Positions 1-64,000 of a stretch of DNA of 64,000 bases are shown piece after piece. Origin of the DNA: Theodoxus fluviatilis (taxonomy: Eukaryota > Mollusca > Gastropoda > Cycloneritida > Neritidae). The notes under the pieces were generated by a model. It ran no database searches. It was not told the DNA's origin and saw only the letters and a list, made by a program, of their open reading frames with translations. Position 1 is the first letter of the stretch; each line of letters begins with the position of its first letter. A program made the position numbers and the translations under genes. The DNA lies in contig JAWQFJ010000616.1 of NCBI GenBank assembly GCA_034096865.1, positions 57,501 to 121,500 of the forward strand, given 5' to 3'.

Positions 1-1468
1 GTATTCATTTACTCATCACTTAATTTATCCAGTTACTCACTTGGGCCTCTGCTTATCCACCCTTACCTCTATCTATTTCTTGTCTCTTTAACCACTGTTT
101 CATCCTCTCCCCTCTTTCAAATGTCTGTCCACTCTCATCTTCATCATTTATCAAGCACTCTTTCAAGTATCCCTCCACCCTTCCATAAAGTCCATCCATC
201 CATCCACCCCTCTCTGTTCATTCATTTAACCATCTACCCATTTGCCCCAGGGCAGTTAAAATGGACTAGTTGTCATTTTAATGCAGAAAGCGAGTGATGG
301 CAAACACTTCAATCAGCTTGAATTCAAGTATTGACCTCCAGATGTCCAGCTTCTTTAACCTTTCCTGCCAGAAAGAAGCTGAAAATTGGTTTGCCAAAAG
401 TTTGCATGTCATGGTTTTCTTGGTTGATTGATAATTTATGGACAAGATTATGAGTTTTATTATGCATGATTTTATTTGTTTATCCATTTGATTGTTGTGA
501 TTTTTTCTGGTATCAATGAATTGATCTTAAGCAGAAAAATTAATGAACAAGACTGTAAGGCAAATCTTGCAATGCAAGTCCAACCATTCATGTGCTTGCT
601 CATGTAGATACAACACTGTATGCATTCAAGCTAAAACAAACTTGGCTGTCTTTTTTCCTGATGGAAGTCAGTTATATCTCACTTACAGTTAGAATAGTTT
701 GGTGATAAGCAACATTTCGGAATGGAGTTTTGATTCTTTAGCAAAAGCACAGTTAGTAAGAGTTTACTTCAGGTGTGCGTGAGGAGGATGTTCTCTACAG
801 GCGGCGCTGTATTTCAAAACATGATGTAGATTATTTGGCTTGCTTACCAAATTATTTATCAGTTCTTTTTTGTGTAAATTGTTTCACCATTCAGTTCTAC
901 CGTATTTACACCAGTATATGCTTTGTAAATCTAAACAGAGTATGCAATGTCATGTTTTAGGCTGAACATGTTACAAATGGGACAGAAAATTTCTTTGTAT
1001 TTGAGATACAGATGATAAAGATGATACAGAGGAACAGTCCTGTGTTCAAAATGCAATGAAAGGAAAATTCTCAATGGTTTAACCTGTGACCTAAACAGGT
1101 CTGCCACTTACCTGTCCAAATAAGGTTGAAGTCACAATGATAGTATTTCAAGGGAAATAACTGTGCATGAACTAAGAATTTGGCTCCCTTGATAGTGGTT
1201 GTAATCTTTGAGACAATCACAATAACGGTGGTATGGAAAAGTGATGGAGCATGATGGTCCATGCCATGAAGAGATTCTGTGCCAGGTAAATAACTGTGAT
1301 CTGGGGGCTTGACCTCAGTGGTGTTGCAAAGGCACCTGGGGAACCATCCTTGATTGCAACAGCAGCTGCTCGATACATGCAGGATGCTGTGCTCTCATAG
1401 CATCCAAGGTTAAAGTCTCCACGTCATATTAGAAAAAAAAATTATTGATGTGCATTGGACTATGTTGT

Positions 1469-1469
<1 letters not shown>

Positions 1470-1531
<62 letters not shown>
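1470..1531. repeat. (CAT)n trinucleotide microsatellite
   Basis: About twenty perfect CAT units followed by a short CAA-rich stretch. It directly precedes the long pyrimidine tract. The poly-His, poly-Ser and poly-Ile reading frames it creates have no coding support. Confidence 0.97.
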
Positions 1532-1532
<1 letters not shown>

Positions 1533-1550
1533 ACAACAACAACATCATCA

Positions 1551-2396
1551 ACTCTTCCTCATCTTCCTCCTCCTTCTCTGCCCCCCCCTCCCCCTTTTTT
1601 TTCTCTCCTCCTCCACCATCCCCACTCCCCCTTTCTCCTTCACCCATCCCTTCCCACCTCCTCCTCCACCCACCCTTCCCTTCTCCTCCTCCACCCACCC
1701 CCTCCCTCCTCTACCCACCCCCTTCCTCTTCCTCCTCCACCCACCCCCTCCCTCCCTCCTCCCTCTCCCTCCTCCTCCTCCCTCCCTCTCATCCTCCCTC
1801 TCCCTTGTTCTTCCTCTCCCTCCTCCCCCCTCTCCCTCCTCCTCCCCCCTCTCCCCCCTTCTCCCTTTCCCTCCCCGTCCCCCCTCTCCCTCCTCCTCCC
1901 TCTCCCTCCTCCTCCCTCTCCCTTCTCCTCCCCCTCTTCCTCCCCCCTCTCCCTCCTCCCCCCTCTCCCTCCTCATCCTCCCTCTCCCTCGTTTTTCCTC
2001 TCCCTCCTCCTCCCTCTCCCTCCTCCTCCCCCCTCTCCCTCCTTCTCCCCCCCTCTCCCTCCTCCTCCCCTCCCCCCTCCTCCTCCTCCCCCCTCCTCCC
2101 CCCTCTCCCTCCTCATCCTCACTCTCCCTCGTTCTTCCTCTCCCTCCTCCTCCCTCTCCCTCCTCCTCCCCCCTCTCCCTCCTCCTCTCCCCTCTCCCTC
2201 CTCCTCCCTCTCCCTCCTCCTCCCCCTCTCTCCTTCTCCTCCCTCTCCCTCCTCCTCCCCCCTCTCTCTCCTCCCTCTCCCTCCTCCTCCCCCCTCTCCC
2301 TCCTCCTCCCCCCTCTACCTCCTCCTCCCTCCCCTCCTCCTCCCCCCCCCCCCCCCCTCTTTCTCCTCATCCCCCCTCTCCCTCCTCATCCTCATC
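1551..2396. repeat. Long C/T-rich polypyrimidine tract
   Basis: About 850 bases of almost pure pyrimidine on the plus strand, built from irregular CTCCCTCCTCC-like units with a C run near 2343-2357. The strand asymmetry and mirror-like units are the type of sequence that can form triplex (H-DNA). All frames are open simply because stop codons need A or G. No protein is supported. Confidence 0.95.
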
Positions 2397-2994
2397 GAGA
2401 TGTCAACTATCAGAAATCAGGATGGAATGCATAAAAACTATTATTTCTAATTTGCATTCATGACTGTGTAGTGTGTTACAATATATGACATGAGTTAAAG
2501 CGTCCTGCTGAAATGCTGTTGTTTTTCTTTGTTGACAATTACAATGCTGTTCTATGATGTTGTCCTAAATAGAATGAGCTTTGTGATTTTGCTTCTGTGA
2601 CATGTTGCCTATTAGTGTGTGCTCAAAGTGCACACTTCAGAATACTGCTTTTTGCTGTCTTTCATTGATTGGAAACCTTTATCGTGTACATCACTCAATT
2701 TTGTACATGGTCGACAGGTAAAATTCTGCCTTAATCAGGGATAAAGAGAAGTCCATAATATATTCACTGAGTGATTGTCTGTTTTTATTTGAGGGAATGA
2801 TGCTGTAAATATGAATTTTAATGAAGTTCATAATCAGTGACTTAATGAGCCTGAAAATGCATGACATTGCCATGTCTGTATGATTGAGATGCCAGACTAA
2901 TTGTCCATAGAGTCCTTGCTCTTGAATCAGTCTTTGCTGTTGAGCTACTGTTGTAACATTGCATCTCTCCATTCCCTGTGGTTTTTCATTACAG

Positions 2995-15535
<12,541 letters not shown>

Positions 15536-18203
15536 AGATCTCTCCTGCCTGCTGCAGCAGTCCATGTCTTGGCCAGCCTCTCCTGGCATCAGGAATCCTG
15601 GGAAAACTTCACTGACTACAGGACGTGACTGGATTGGGCGGGGGTGGTTTGGACAAGACAGAAAGTTTTCAGTCTCTGTACTTACCCTGTGTTCTGCTGT
15701 TTAATGGAATTAGACGAAGTGGCAATTTGAGCCTATTAAAAAATTCTAATGTTGATTACTGGTGCCACTGAAAAGCTAACTCCAGGTTTGATAAAGATCC
15801 ACTTCATAGCAGAGTGCCAAATGGCTTTGACATGCCATTATCTTGCTGTGGGCTTACCGTCATGTAATGCTACTGCCTTGGCTGAAGAGAGGGTATGGCT
15901 TGGAATGGAATATGGTAGGGTGCACAGTATGAAAATCTGTCTCCAGACAATTTATACATCGAGAGAGGTCCTTTAGAAAGAAAAGGGAGTGTTTTGAATA
16001 AGGAAAAAAATTTCCATTTATAACTCAATTTTGGCTTCATTTGTTCAAACTGTATTCAGCAGCTTTCAGAGGTAGAATTTGCCAGAAGTGTTTACATTGT
16101 GTTAGTCAGGCGTTGCCGAGAGCTCAGAGCTGCATTACAGGGCGAAAGTCATTGTACAGTGCCTCTCAGCCAAGCTGCCATAGACTATTTAGCACCATGT
16201 ACATAGTCACTGCTTCCATCAAGGGTGTTGACTCTGGGACTTCGCTTACCTAAAGTAGGAGCCCCAACTGTACCCCACCACACTGCTGCCTTTGAGAGAC
16301 TCCAACACGAATGGGAAAGAGTTCTGACTACCCATACAGTGATGCTGTCACAGGAAAGATCAGAGTGTTTCTGTTAAGTGCTTAGTGGAGAGTGAAGCAG
16401 TGTCCTTCATGTTGCCTAAAATCTACAAAGTAGGATCAGATGGTGCCAATCCAAGTGCAGCTGTATGTGTATGTAGATGATACATGTTATGGCATGTGTA
16501 AAGTTACTGGTGGTTTTAGGCATGTCACCCAAAGATGAATGCCTTCTCCGTTTGTTGCAAATCAGGACATGTGTTTATTTACAAATTGTTGCAAAGATTT
16601 AGTCAATAAGTTCAGTTCATGGTAATTTTTGTATTGTCTTTTCACTTAACTGTACATGTCCATGCAAACATGCAACTCATTCATTCAGCTTCATGAAAAT
16701 ATGCACACGTCTCATGCACACTTTTGCATTATTTATTCAAATAATACAAACCTATAGCTTCTTTGAGTTGTTGTAAATATGCTTTTTTTTGTTAAAAAAA
16801 GTCAATATCCTCACAGTGAATGTGTCTGTTGTATTTCATTGATGCTAGAGAGTGCTTGAGAACCTATGTATACCCACCTCAAGCAATGGTGACTACACTG
16901 ATTGGACCACATCTCCAGAGTTGAGGATGGGCGAATCCCCAAAGATCTTCACTATGGAGAACTGAGAGGGAATGAGGCCAACTGATTGACCCCAGCTACC
17001 CTATAAAGACGTGTGCAAGCATGATCTCACAGCACTGGGGATGGGCATGGACACCTGGGAGATGACTACTTAGGACAGCACTGCCTGGAGATGAGGAGTG
17101 CAGAGAGGCTTCTCACAATTTGAGAGAAATCTCATGGAACAGATAACAAGTGTCTCCAGTGGAAGACCCAGCTTTGGGTGGACAGGCCAGCTTCGACCTT
17201 CAGATGTGAAGGCTGCGGTTTGGAGTGCCACTCCCGCATCAGACTCCTAAACCACAGCAGATGCTGTTGGCACAAGACTGGAACCAGCAGCACAGACCCA
17301 TGGTTTCTTGGGACTGAAAGACATCTATGATGAAGAGAGTGCAGAACAAGGCAGGGTCTTCTGGCTCTTTGTCCCGACTGCCAGCTGTACAATAAAGACT
17401 TTCTGCTCCGAGGATTACGATGATAAAATAATGCTACTTTATTTGTCCATAGAATGGATATATATACATTTGGTGAAGACAAGAGAAATATCTATGCACA
17501 CCTGTAAACATTTACATCATATTGAACCTTTCATTCAAGTGGATCTTGGGCCAAGTAATAGGAGCAATCAACCTGCTGTAGCTTGAAACCAAATGGTGTG
17601 GTATTCAACGCTGAACTGATTCCATAGCTGCATTTTGGAGCAAAATTCATAGTTCTCATTACCTCTAGCCAGATGAGTAAAACTGGTAGCTGGCGAGGTT
17701 TCAGGTGGAAAGCTGTAGAGAGAACCGGCACATTTCTTTGCTGCGTGATTGCAGGCTCTCCAGGGTACTGAGATGTGCTTGTTACCAAAATGCCCCATAA
17801 TGCGTTTTAAAAAGAATCCACTACATCCCCAGAAGTTGTTTACATTCATTTTTCAAATATGTTGGGATCCTCCACTTTCTGTTACATTATGGCCATCAAA
17901 TGCTACCATTGTATAAAAAAAGAAAATCTTTGCTTTAAATCTTCTCAATTATTTTATTACATACACTTCACTGCCAAACATGCTGCTAGCAAATATTGCA
18001 CTAAGTATACCACATCTTTCTTACCTCTTCCCACCGGTAATGTTTTATGTCCAAATCAATTTGAATCAAGACACAAGAATTGACAACGTCGTGCAAGTAC
18101 CCTGCCTTGCACAATTTAATGGATCACAGTGGACTAATTACAGGGAATGACTACATCAACAAATGGATGGACTGTTGGCTTGGCATGAAAAGAGGTGAGG
18201 AAA
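15536..18203. other. Convergent 3' region between NUF2 and CCDC57
   Basis: This holds the 3' UTRs of both genes. An ATTAAA at 15735-15740 is a plausible NUF2 poly(A) signal. On the minus strand an AATAAA (TTTATT at 17953-17958) lies 250 bases after the CCDC57 stop. A LINE fragment at about 16880-17440 occupies the middle. Nothing else coding is seen. Confidence 0.6.
16880..17440 (+). mobile_element. Degraded LINE 3' fragment with CCHC/C2H2-type tail
   Basis: In broken frames the sequence reads LDHISRVEDGRIPKDLHYGE, then YKDVCKHDLTALGMGMDTWE, then FRCEGCGLECHSRIRLLNHS. These are the three landmarks of the C-terminus of a widespread animal non-LTR reverse transcriptase (family usual form: CGRxCHSRIGLxSHxR). 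Stops and frameshifts interrupt it, so it is a fossil. It differs from the TGAAC-tailed LINE at 15133 and 22340. Confidence 0.82.
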
Positions 18204-58541
<40,338 letters not shown>

Positions 58542-58559
58542 AGCAATGATCCCTCTCAA

Positions 58560-59480
58560 ATAGTGTTTCTGAAGCTATGTGATTAATTCGATGCACAATA
58601 GAATTCACCACATATTCTGACTGAGTAGGGTGTGTGAGATCATCAGGCAGGAGATTCCGAGGCTTCTTATTTTGTGGAGCAGCTGCAGAACGACAACAGT
58701 GCTGCTATTCGATTAGAAGTTCAAACGAACACGCTTCATTTCACGACAGCTCCACCGGCAAAATTACGGAAGCGCATTCAACCTTAAACCTTAATTTTCT
58801 CATGATGTTGTGAGGCAGAACATGTCCTCACGTGTTTGTAAACAAACCATAATTCACCGCTCGTCTCGATCTGAATAACGGTAACCATTTGATGTTGTCG
58901 TAAAAATTTTAAATCGGTATTTTCGCCGTATGGTTACGCATCTTATAAGTATGGTTTTATATAGTTGTAAAATGCGTTACATATATTATTTTTTATCACC
59001 AGTAGGTCATGCAAATTCTGCAGTAAACTCGCGACCCATTTACGGTTAAAAATGCCTATTAATAGAATGCAACCTCAAGCTTCCATACCACCAAAGTACC
59101 GATGTCTCGGAGCTCGTAGCTTCTACTCAAGGTAGGAGTGGAGATGTGTGTAAATTAATCTGTTCGTGTTATATAACAAAATACTTACATGTAACCGTGA
59201 TAAGGATACCTCCGTAATAAGCACGGAGTATTTAAGCATCAAGTTTCATGCAGGATGTCGGGAATGCGAAGCAGTGGAAACACGTGGATTTGTTTTTGTT
59301 TTCTGTTATTCACAAACTGTACTAGAAAAAGATAGTGCTACTTGTTCCATTTATATTGTTTGAATGTATAAGATAGTCCAGAAATAGTCAAAATATGTCA
59401 GTAGTGTGTAGACCTAAACCCTAACCATTTTACTGACTACTGTGTGTTCGTTGAGTTGATCGTATCTCGTATGTCACTGG
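58560..59480. other. CCDC57 upstream region, divergent from the LRR gene
   Basis: Non-repetitive sequence containing the presumed CCDC57 promoter on the minus strand. A donor-like CTCAAG/GTAGGA at 59131/59132 on the plus strand could end a noncoding first exon of the LRR gene, but nothing else supports it. No clear TATA box. Confidence 0.4.
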
Positions 59481-59499
59481 ACCGAAATGGCGGGGAGGG

Positions 59500-60080
59500 C
59501 CTCAGGCAATTTTGATTCTTTTGTCCTAAAACGCCCAAAAAACCATAATATTTCTGTTACTTTTTTTTTAACTTAGAAATTTTTTCGTTTTTTTTTCTAT
59601 TGCTGGGGGCCGCTATTGCGGGATTTTTTCAACAAAAGTTCCTCAGGCAATTTTGATTCTTTTGTCCTAAAACGCATTAAAAAAAAAACATAAAGTGTAT
59701 GTTACTTTATTTTAACTTAGAAAAATTTTCGAGTTTTTTTTTATTGCGGGGGGCCGCTATTGCGGGATTTTTTAAAGAAAAAAACCCGAAAATTTTTCTA
59801 AGTTGAAAAAAGTAACATATATTTTATGGTTTTTTATGCGTTTTAGGACAAAAGAATCAAAATTGCCTGAGGAACTTTTGTTGAAAAAATCCCGCAATAG
59901 CGGCCCCCCGCAATAGAAAAAAAACGAAAAAATTTCTAAGTTAAAAAAGTAACAAATTTAAATATTATGGTTTTTTTGGCGTTTTAGTACAAAAGAATCA
60001 AAATTGCCTGAGGATCTTTTGTTGAAAAAATCCCGCAATAGCAGCCCTCCGCAATAGCAGCCCTCCGCAATAGAGAGCCG
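59500..60080. mobile_element. Foldback repeat element
   Basis: Two arms around a centre near 59775. Each arm carries two copies of GGCAATTTTGATTCTTTTGT / TAGCGGGATTTTTT-type units in opposite orientation. The flanks share an 11-base direct repeat CCGAAATGGCG (59482-59492 and 60084-60094), which may be a target-site duplication. No ORF. Confidence 0.75.
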
Positions 60081-60155
60081 ACCCCGAAATGGCGACCGCA
60101 TGTCTGTGTTTCAAAATGTTGCTGTTTCTAACGTAATTTGGTCAAATATAGTTCT

Positions 60156-60389
60156 GGGCCCGTATTCACAACGGCGATTTATCTTTTTAACACTCGATTT
60201 ATCCCCTAGCCCCGCGTTATCTTGATCGGTTAGATAAGGTACGCTCGTCAGAGGATCCTAGGTTGCGCTTTGCTATATACTGGTTTCCAGCCAAGGGAGA
60301 GCGGAACAGGCAGTTGGAATCATCTGAGTTTAGAGATAAATCGGAGTTAAAATAAATCGCCGATAAATCGCCGTTGTGAATACGGGCCC
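60156..60389. mobile_element. MITE with 28-bp terminal inverted repeats
   Basis: It begins GGGCCCGTATTCACAACGGC and ends GCCGTTGTGAATACGGGCCC. The perfect inversion extends through GATTTATC. It is 234 bases with no ORF. The class of transposase that moves it is not evident. Confidence 0.88.
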
Positions 60390-60863
60390 TGGTTTAATTA
60401 GAATAGCTTAAATATATATATTCAAGAAGGGGATAACGATATATATGCTCATTTTAAAGCTATTTCGAAGGCATTAGCCTCATTAGCGCCATTTTGGTAA
60501 ATAGCATGACCCCTCAGCGCCCTTTGGAGTTTGGTTTTGCAGATTTTGAGCTGGTAGAAAGATCTAATAGTAGAGATATTAAGCTTTTTAATGGTACAAA
60601 ATTATTATGATCGGACTAAAATGGGTGAAATATGCTTGACTAAACACTGTAGTACGCACCACTGACGTCATTTTGAGAAAAAGTTTTTCAAAAACGCCCG
60701 TATAGTATGGAATAACATTCTACATCCTTTGCTAGGTGTGTGTTGAAATCGTGTTAGTATGCAGAAATAAACGTTGATTTCTGTTAAAGCAACTGAGTAC
60801 AGGATGAAAGAATGGACAGAGAGTTCAATTTTGTGGAAATATCCAAATCAATGGAGTTGCCTC

Positions 60864-60891
60864 CCCCCCCCCCCCCCCCCCCCCCCCCCCA
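60864..60891. repeat. Poly-C tract
   Basis: A run of about 28 C. The exact length is likely to be unreliable in the assembly. Confidence 0.9.
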
Positions 60892-60996
60892 CCCATGTTC
60901 TGCGCAACATCGCATAATCATATAAAGCCGAAGTGCTGAGTGTCTAATTTTGTCAGGAGGGGTCCATGGACGTTTCGCCCCATTTTCGGCTCATGG

Positions 60997-61505
60997 ACCT
61001 GCTAATGAACACTTAATTAATAATTTGACGATCAAGAAGAAAGAAAAACGTATGGGTATCTGCATAGAACTAGGAGCAGCCAGATCTAGGGGATTCAATT
61101 TTCTATAATTCAGGAGCAAAGTGTCAAGTTCTAAATTTTGTTGATCGAATGCAGTCTATGTATGTGACCAGGTGCTGGACGTTTCGCCCCATTTGCAAGT
61201 TCGCCCCAACCACTTTGCCCCACATTCTTGCCGGTTCGCCCCACTATCCAAACCCTAACCCTAACCCTAACCCTAGAATGTGGGGCGAAGTGGTTGGGGC
61301 GAACTTGCAAATGGGGCGAAACGTCCAGCACCTGGTCACATACATAGACTGCATTCGATCAACAAAATTTAGAACTTGACACTTTGCTCCTGAATTATTG
61401 AAAATTGAATCCCCTAGATCTGGCTGCTCCTAGTTCTATGCAGATACCCATACGTTTTTCTTTCTTCTTGATCGTCAAATTATTAATTAAGTGTTCATTA
61501 GCAGG
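60997..61505. repeat. Large palindrome with telomere-like loop
   Basis: The arms 60997-61229 and 61274-61505 are near-perfect inverted copies of about 232 bases. Each includes GACGTTTCGCCCCATTTGCA and AGATCTAGGGGATTC or their complements. The loop (61230-61273) holds four CCCTAA repeats (61251-61275), the animal telomere sequence. There are only a handful of arm mismatches. Confidence 0.9.
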
Positions 61506-61513
61506 TATTGCCG

Positions 61514-61541
61514 CCCCCCCCCCCCCCCCCCCCCCCCCCCT
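61514..61541. repeat. Poly-C tract
   Basis: About 28 C directly right of the palindrome. It has the same orientation as the poly-C at 60864, so it is not part of the inverted repeat. Confidence 0.9.
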
Positions 61542-61805
61542 CCCCCCAAGCCTCTCTCTGCAATGTCTCTCTGCTGCCTGAAAGGCCAGCAGACAGAACG
61601 ACCAGAATATATCATTCTTTGGTTGAAAGAATCCATAAACTATTCACCTGTTTCTATTTTTGTGTCTGATTTCTCTCCCTGGCCTGCACCAACCAGTAAC
61701 TGTTGTCTTCCATCATGGAAGGTTTCCTAGTTCAAGAGTTTCATAACTGGTGTAGTTTTGGACATTGAAACAGCTACATTGTTCATGGCACTATTTTCGT
61801 TTTAG

Positions 61806-62913
61806 ATGACTGCTGATGACATGGGGAGTGCCAAGGTGATGGCAGAAGGGCAGTCAAGCCCCCCAGATGAAACGTGTGAAACTCGGGTGGATCTGACCAG
61901 ATGCATGACAACATTTGACAGAGATCTTCTGCAAAAGACTCATCTGACTCATGTTGTAATAGACTGCAATGGTCTTGTGGAGCTGCCAGGGAACTTTGGC
62001 CAGTGCCTCTGCAACTTGGAAGTGCTCTCACTGAATGGAAATGAGTTGCATTCTATACCAGATTCCTTCCGGTTTCTAACAAAGCTTGCTGAACTGTATC
62101 TGGCTCACAATGCTCTGAGTTCACTTCCTGTCATGAAGTACAAATGTTGGACAAAGCTGAGAGTGTTTGATCTTTCAGACAATATTCTGGAGAGGCTACC
62201 ATATGACTTTGGGGAGATGGAGGCCCTTGAGAAAGTTTACATCGAAGAGAATCGGCTGAAGGGAATCCCCCCTACATTTCCACTACTAAAGCATCTGCAA
62301 GTCTTGGAGGCCAGCAGGAACAAGCTGGAGAAGCTTCCACATTCCATGGGACTCCTGTTGAATCTTCGGCTCCTCAATGTGGCTTCTAACAATCTGTGTT
62401 ACCTCCCAGAATCTCTTGGAGAACTGGAATTTCTCGAGTGCTTGGAGGTGTCAAAAAACTGTCTTGAGAAACTTCCATCTACTTTCAAGTCGGTCCACTC
62501 TCTCAAGAGGTTGTATGCTGACAAGAATCCTAATCTTTGCTGCCCAAGATGGCTGCAAAATTTGAGTGCCATTGAGGAAATCTCTGTCCATTCCAACAAT
62601 TTCATGAGTGCTGACCTTGGAGAAGACTTTGGGAGAAATTGCAAGCATCTCAAGAGGGCAGACTTCCGAGGAAATTATATGTCTACCTTGCCAATGTCTT
62701 TTGGAGAGGCTTCTCAGCTGGAGTGCTTCTTGTTTGGAAGCGCCAAGAGATGTGCAGATGAATTTGGGGTTATTCAGGGCAATCCCATCTCCTTCTTGCC
62801 CGACTCCCTCTGCAAGCTGATTGCACTGACGGTGCTCAACTTCAATGAATGTGTGCTTCGCCTTTTGCCAGATGACTTTGGCAGCCTGGTCAACCTCAAG
62901 GTCCTCCATGTTG
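61806..62913 (+). CDS. Leucine-rich-repeat protein, first coding exon (continues past window)
   Basis: The exon opens with ATG directly after a good acceptor (TTTTCGTTTTAG, 61794-61805), so a noncoding exon lies upstream. It encodes 369 codons plus one base and closes with donor TTG/GTAAGG at 62914. After about 45 residues come roughly twelve 23-residue repeats of the LxxLxLxxNxLxxLPxxF type (e.g. LEVLSLNGNELHSIPDSF, LRVFDLSDNILERLPYDF). This is the spacing of intracellular SHOC2/PIRL-like LRR proteins. There is no signal peptide. A non-repeat insertion (about SAKRCADEFG) interrupts the later repeats. Reading through the donor gives only 34 more codons before a stop at 63017, so the intron is real. 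Which LRR family this is I cannot tell. It may be a scaffold or signalling protein. Confidence 0.8.
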
Positions 62914-64000
62914 GTAAGGCACACAGCACATCTGCAGCTTTCCCATTGGTGACTCTCCACCACAAAATGAGACGGATGTCACCTTTTGGAAATTCTGAAC
63001 TAGAAGTATGGTTGTAAAATGGAGACATATATCTTTTCAGTGATGCACAAAGCTTGAAAATAAGAGAAATAGTGACAGAGTTATGAGCTACTGAACACTG
63101 GTACCCACAGTTATGGTGATTTTATTTTTTAAAGGGCATTAAAATTAGGGAAATTTTTTAATACAATATAGTGTCAACGTGATAGCTATTTTGAATTGGG
63201 CATATCACTTGTTATCAGCTGACCAGATGGACAGCTACCAATGAATGCAAGATGGATGATAGGTCAGAAGAATGAGCTGCTTTCAAAAACAAGGATTATA
63301 TTTATAATTGAAGTTGAAAGTCTTGAGACAGAATGCAGATGAATATTCAAAACAATACTTCAAAACGGCCAGCTAGCATACAGTGATCCAAGCAAAGGGA
63401 GGATGATGCAACCAGTAATTAACTGAGGCCTTTTCAATCTTTAAAGTCCTACTGTCCACAAAATCTAGGTAGCAGAGACAATGACATTTTCATGTAGGAG
63501 AAACACAACCTTATTCCTGCTACGTTCACATTTGAGACAACGAGGAACAGGTTCCAAGCAGACACGAGTCTGCCAGAGTTGGTTGGGAGGATGAGCTTGG
63601 CAAGCAGGTTTGAATGATGATGGCTCGGCATTTGCTCTTCACTGTTGACAAATGAGAAGGGGCGCTGAATTCTCCCTTTCCCTCCTCACTGTCTTGAAGT
63701 TTTACTCCATTTTCTTTTGTCTTTCTTGTTTCATGGAGGGTCCAGCAGATGAATGCACCACCCCTCATTCTTGCTTCCTTCAAAGAGGGCCTCTTTAGAA
63801 AGAATGTCTTCTCCATTCAATCACTGAGACAATCCCTACTGCAGCTTTTGCACTTTCTACAGGGTTGACCTTGAATGAGAGAGCCACTCAGTCATCAAGC
63901 CAACCTCCAGGATGTGTAGAAAATATACGTTTTAAATACCTTTTTGTGGGGGCTTGAGTCACATGATCACCCTGAACCAACCCCATTACAACCCGTCCAA
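62914..64000 (+). other. Intron of the LRR gene to the window edge
   Basis: No further exon, repeat array or mobile element was recognised. The open frames at 63449-63816 on the minus strand have no recognisable similarity. Confidence 0.55.

Larger units (their letters stand above)
1..2994. other. Upstream/intronic sequence with no recognised exon
   Basis: The first recognisable NUF2 coding exon begins at 2995 and needs two bases of a split codon from an upstream exon. That exon must carry the start codon, because human NUF2 has only a few residues before the equivalent point. I could not identify it here. It may lie in this stretch or left of the window. Apart from the CAT microsatellite and the long pyrimidine tract listed separately I see nothing coding. 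The long open frames across 1445-2463 come from the low-complexity tract. Confidence 0.6.

Noticed and set aside
1445..2463. Three long overlapping Pro/Ser/Leu-rich frames
   Set aside because: The pyrimidine tract cannot contain stop codons, so all three forward frames are open.
61230..61273. True chromosome end or telomere fusion
   Set aside because: Only four CCCTAA units in a palindrome loop with ordinary gene sequence on both sides. An element or repair origin is simpler.

Overview
This window is animal nuclear DNA, most likely from a mollusc and probably a marine gastropod. Short exons carry GT-AG introns, the introns are crowded with micro- and minisatellites, and the mobile elements (non-LTR tails ending in TGAAC repeats, a DIRS-like element, a hAT element, an LTR, MITEs) suit that group. 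The species is inference. No rRNA, tRNA or CRISPR array was recognised. A 10-base run of N at 41026-41035 marks an assembly gap inside a satellite.

Three protein-coding genes are supported. (1) NUF2, plus strand, 2995-15535: eleven exons whose reading phases join without a break give 455 residues of the outer-kinetochore protein Nuf2. Only the exon with the start codon is missing. (2) CCDC57, minus strand, 58541-18204: twenty exons, all phase-consistent, give a 1068-residue coiled-coil protein with the conserved N-terminal block and the C-terminal RNYN-type tail of the CCDC57 family. The two genes converge tail to tail, 2.7 kb apart. (3) A leucine-rich-repeat gene, plus strand, has an exon at 61806-62913 and runs off the right edge. 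It is divergent from CCDC57.

The rest is mostly repeats. The NUF2 introns hold a 50-bp minisatellite (9661-12769). The CCDC57 introns hold a 21-bp array (26560-28515), a 58-bp array of about 140 copies (32915-41025), a 44-bp array (41511-41870) and two 18-bp arrays (46196-46615, 53950-55490). CCDC57 introns also carry a solo LTR with its target-site duplication (19157-19739), a 3.5-kb composite of nested repeats containing a truncated hAT transposon (29758-31724), a foldback MITE (45229-45555) and a complete-ended DIRS-like element (47698-53411). The CCDC57/LRR intergenic region holds a foldback element, a MITE and a large palindrome with telomere-like repeats in its loop.

Two observations stand out. 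The DIRS-like element keeps the full end architecture (inverted terminal repeats, GTT termini, an internal complementary region that joins both ends), but its coding part is reduced to a broken tyrosine-recombinase remnant and a GC-rich tandem array. Separately, tandem duplications in both genes repeatedly begin at splice sites, so copies of real donors or acceptors have been multiplied from two up to about 140 times.
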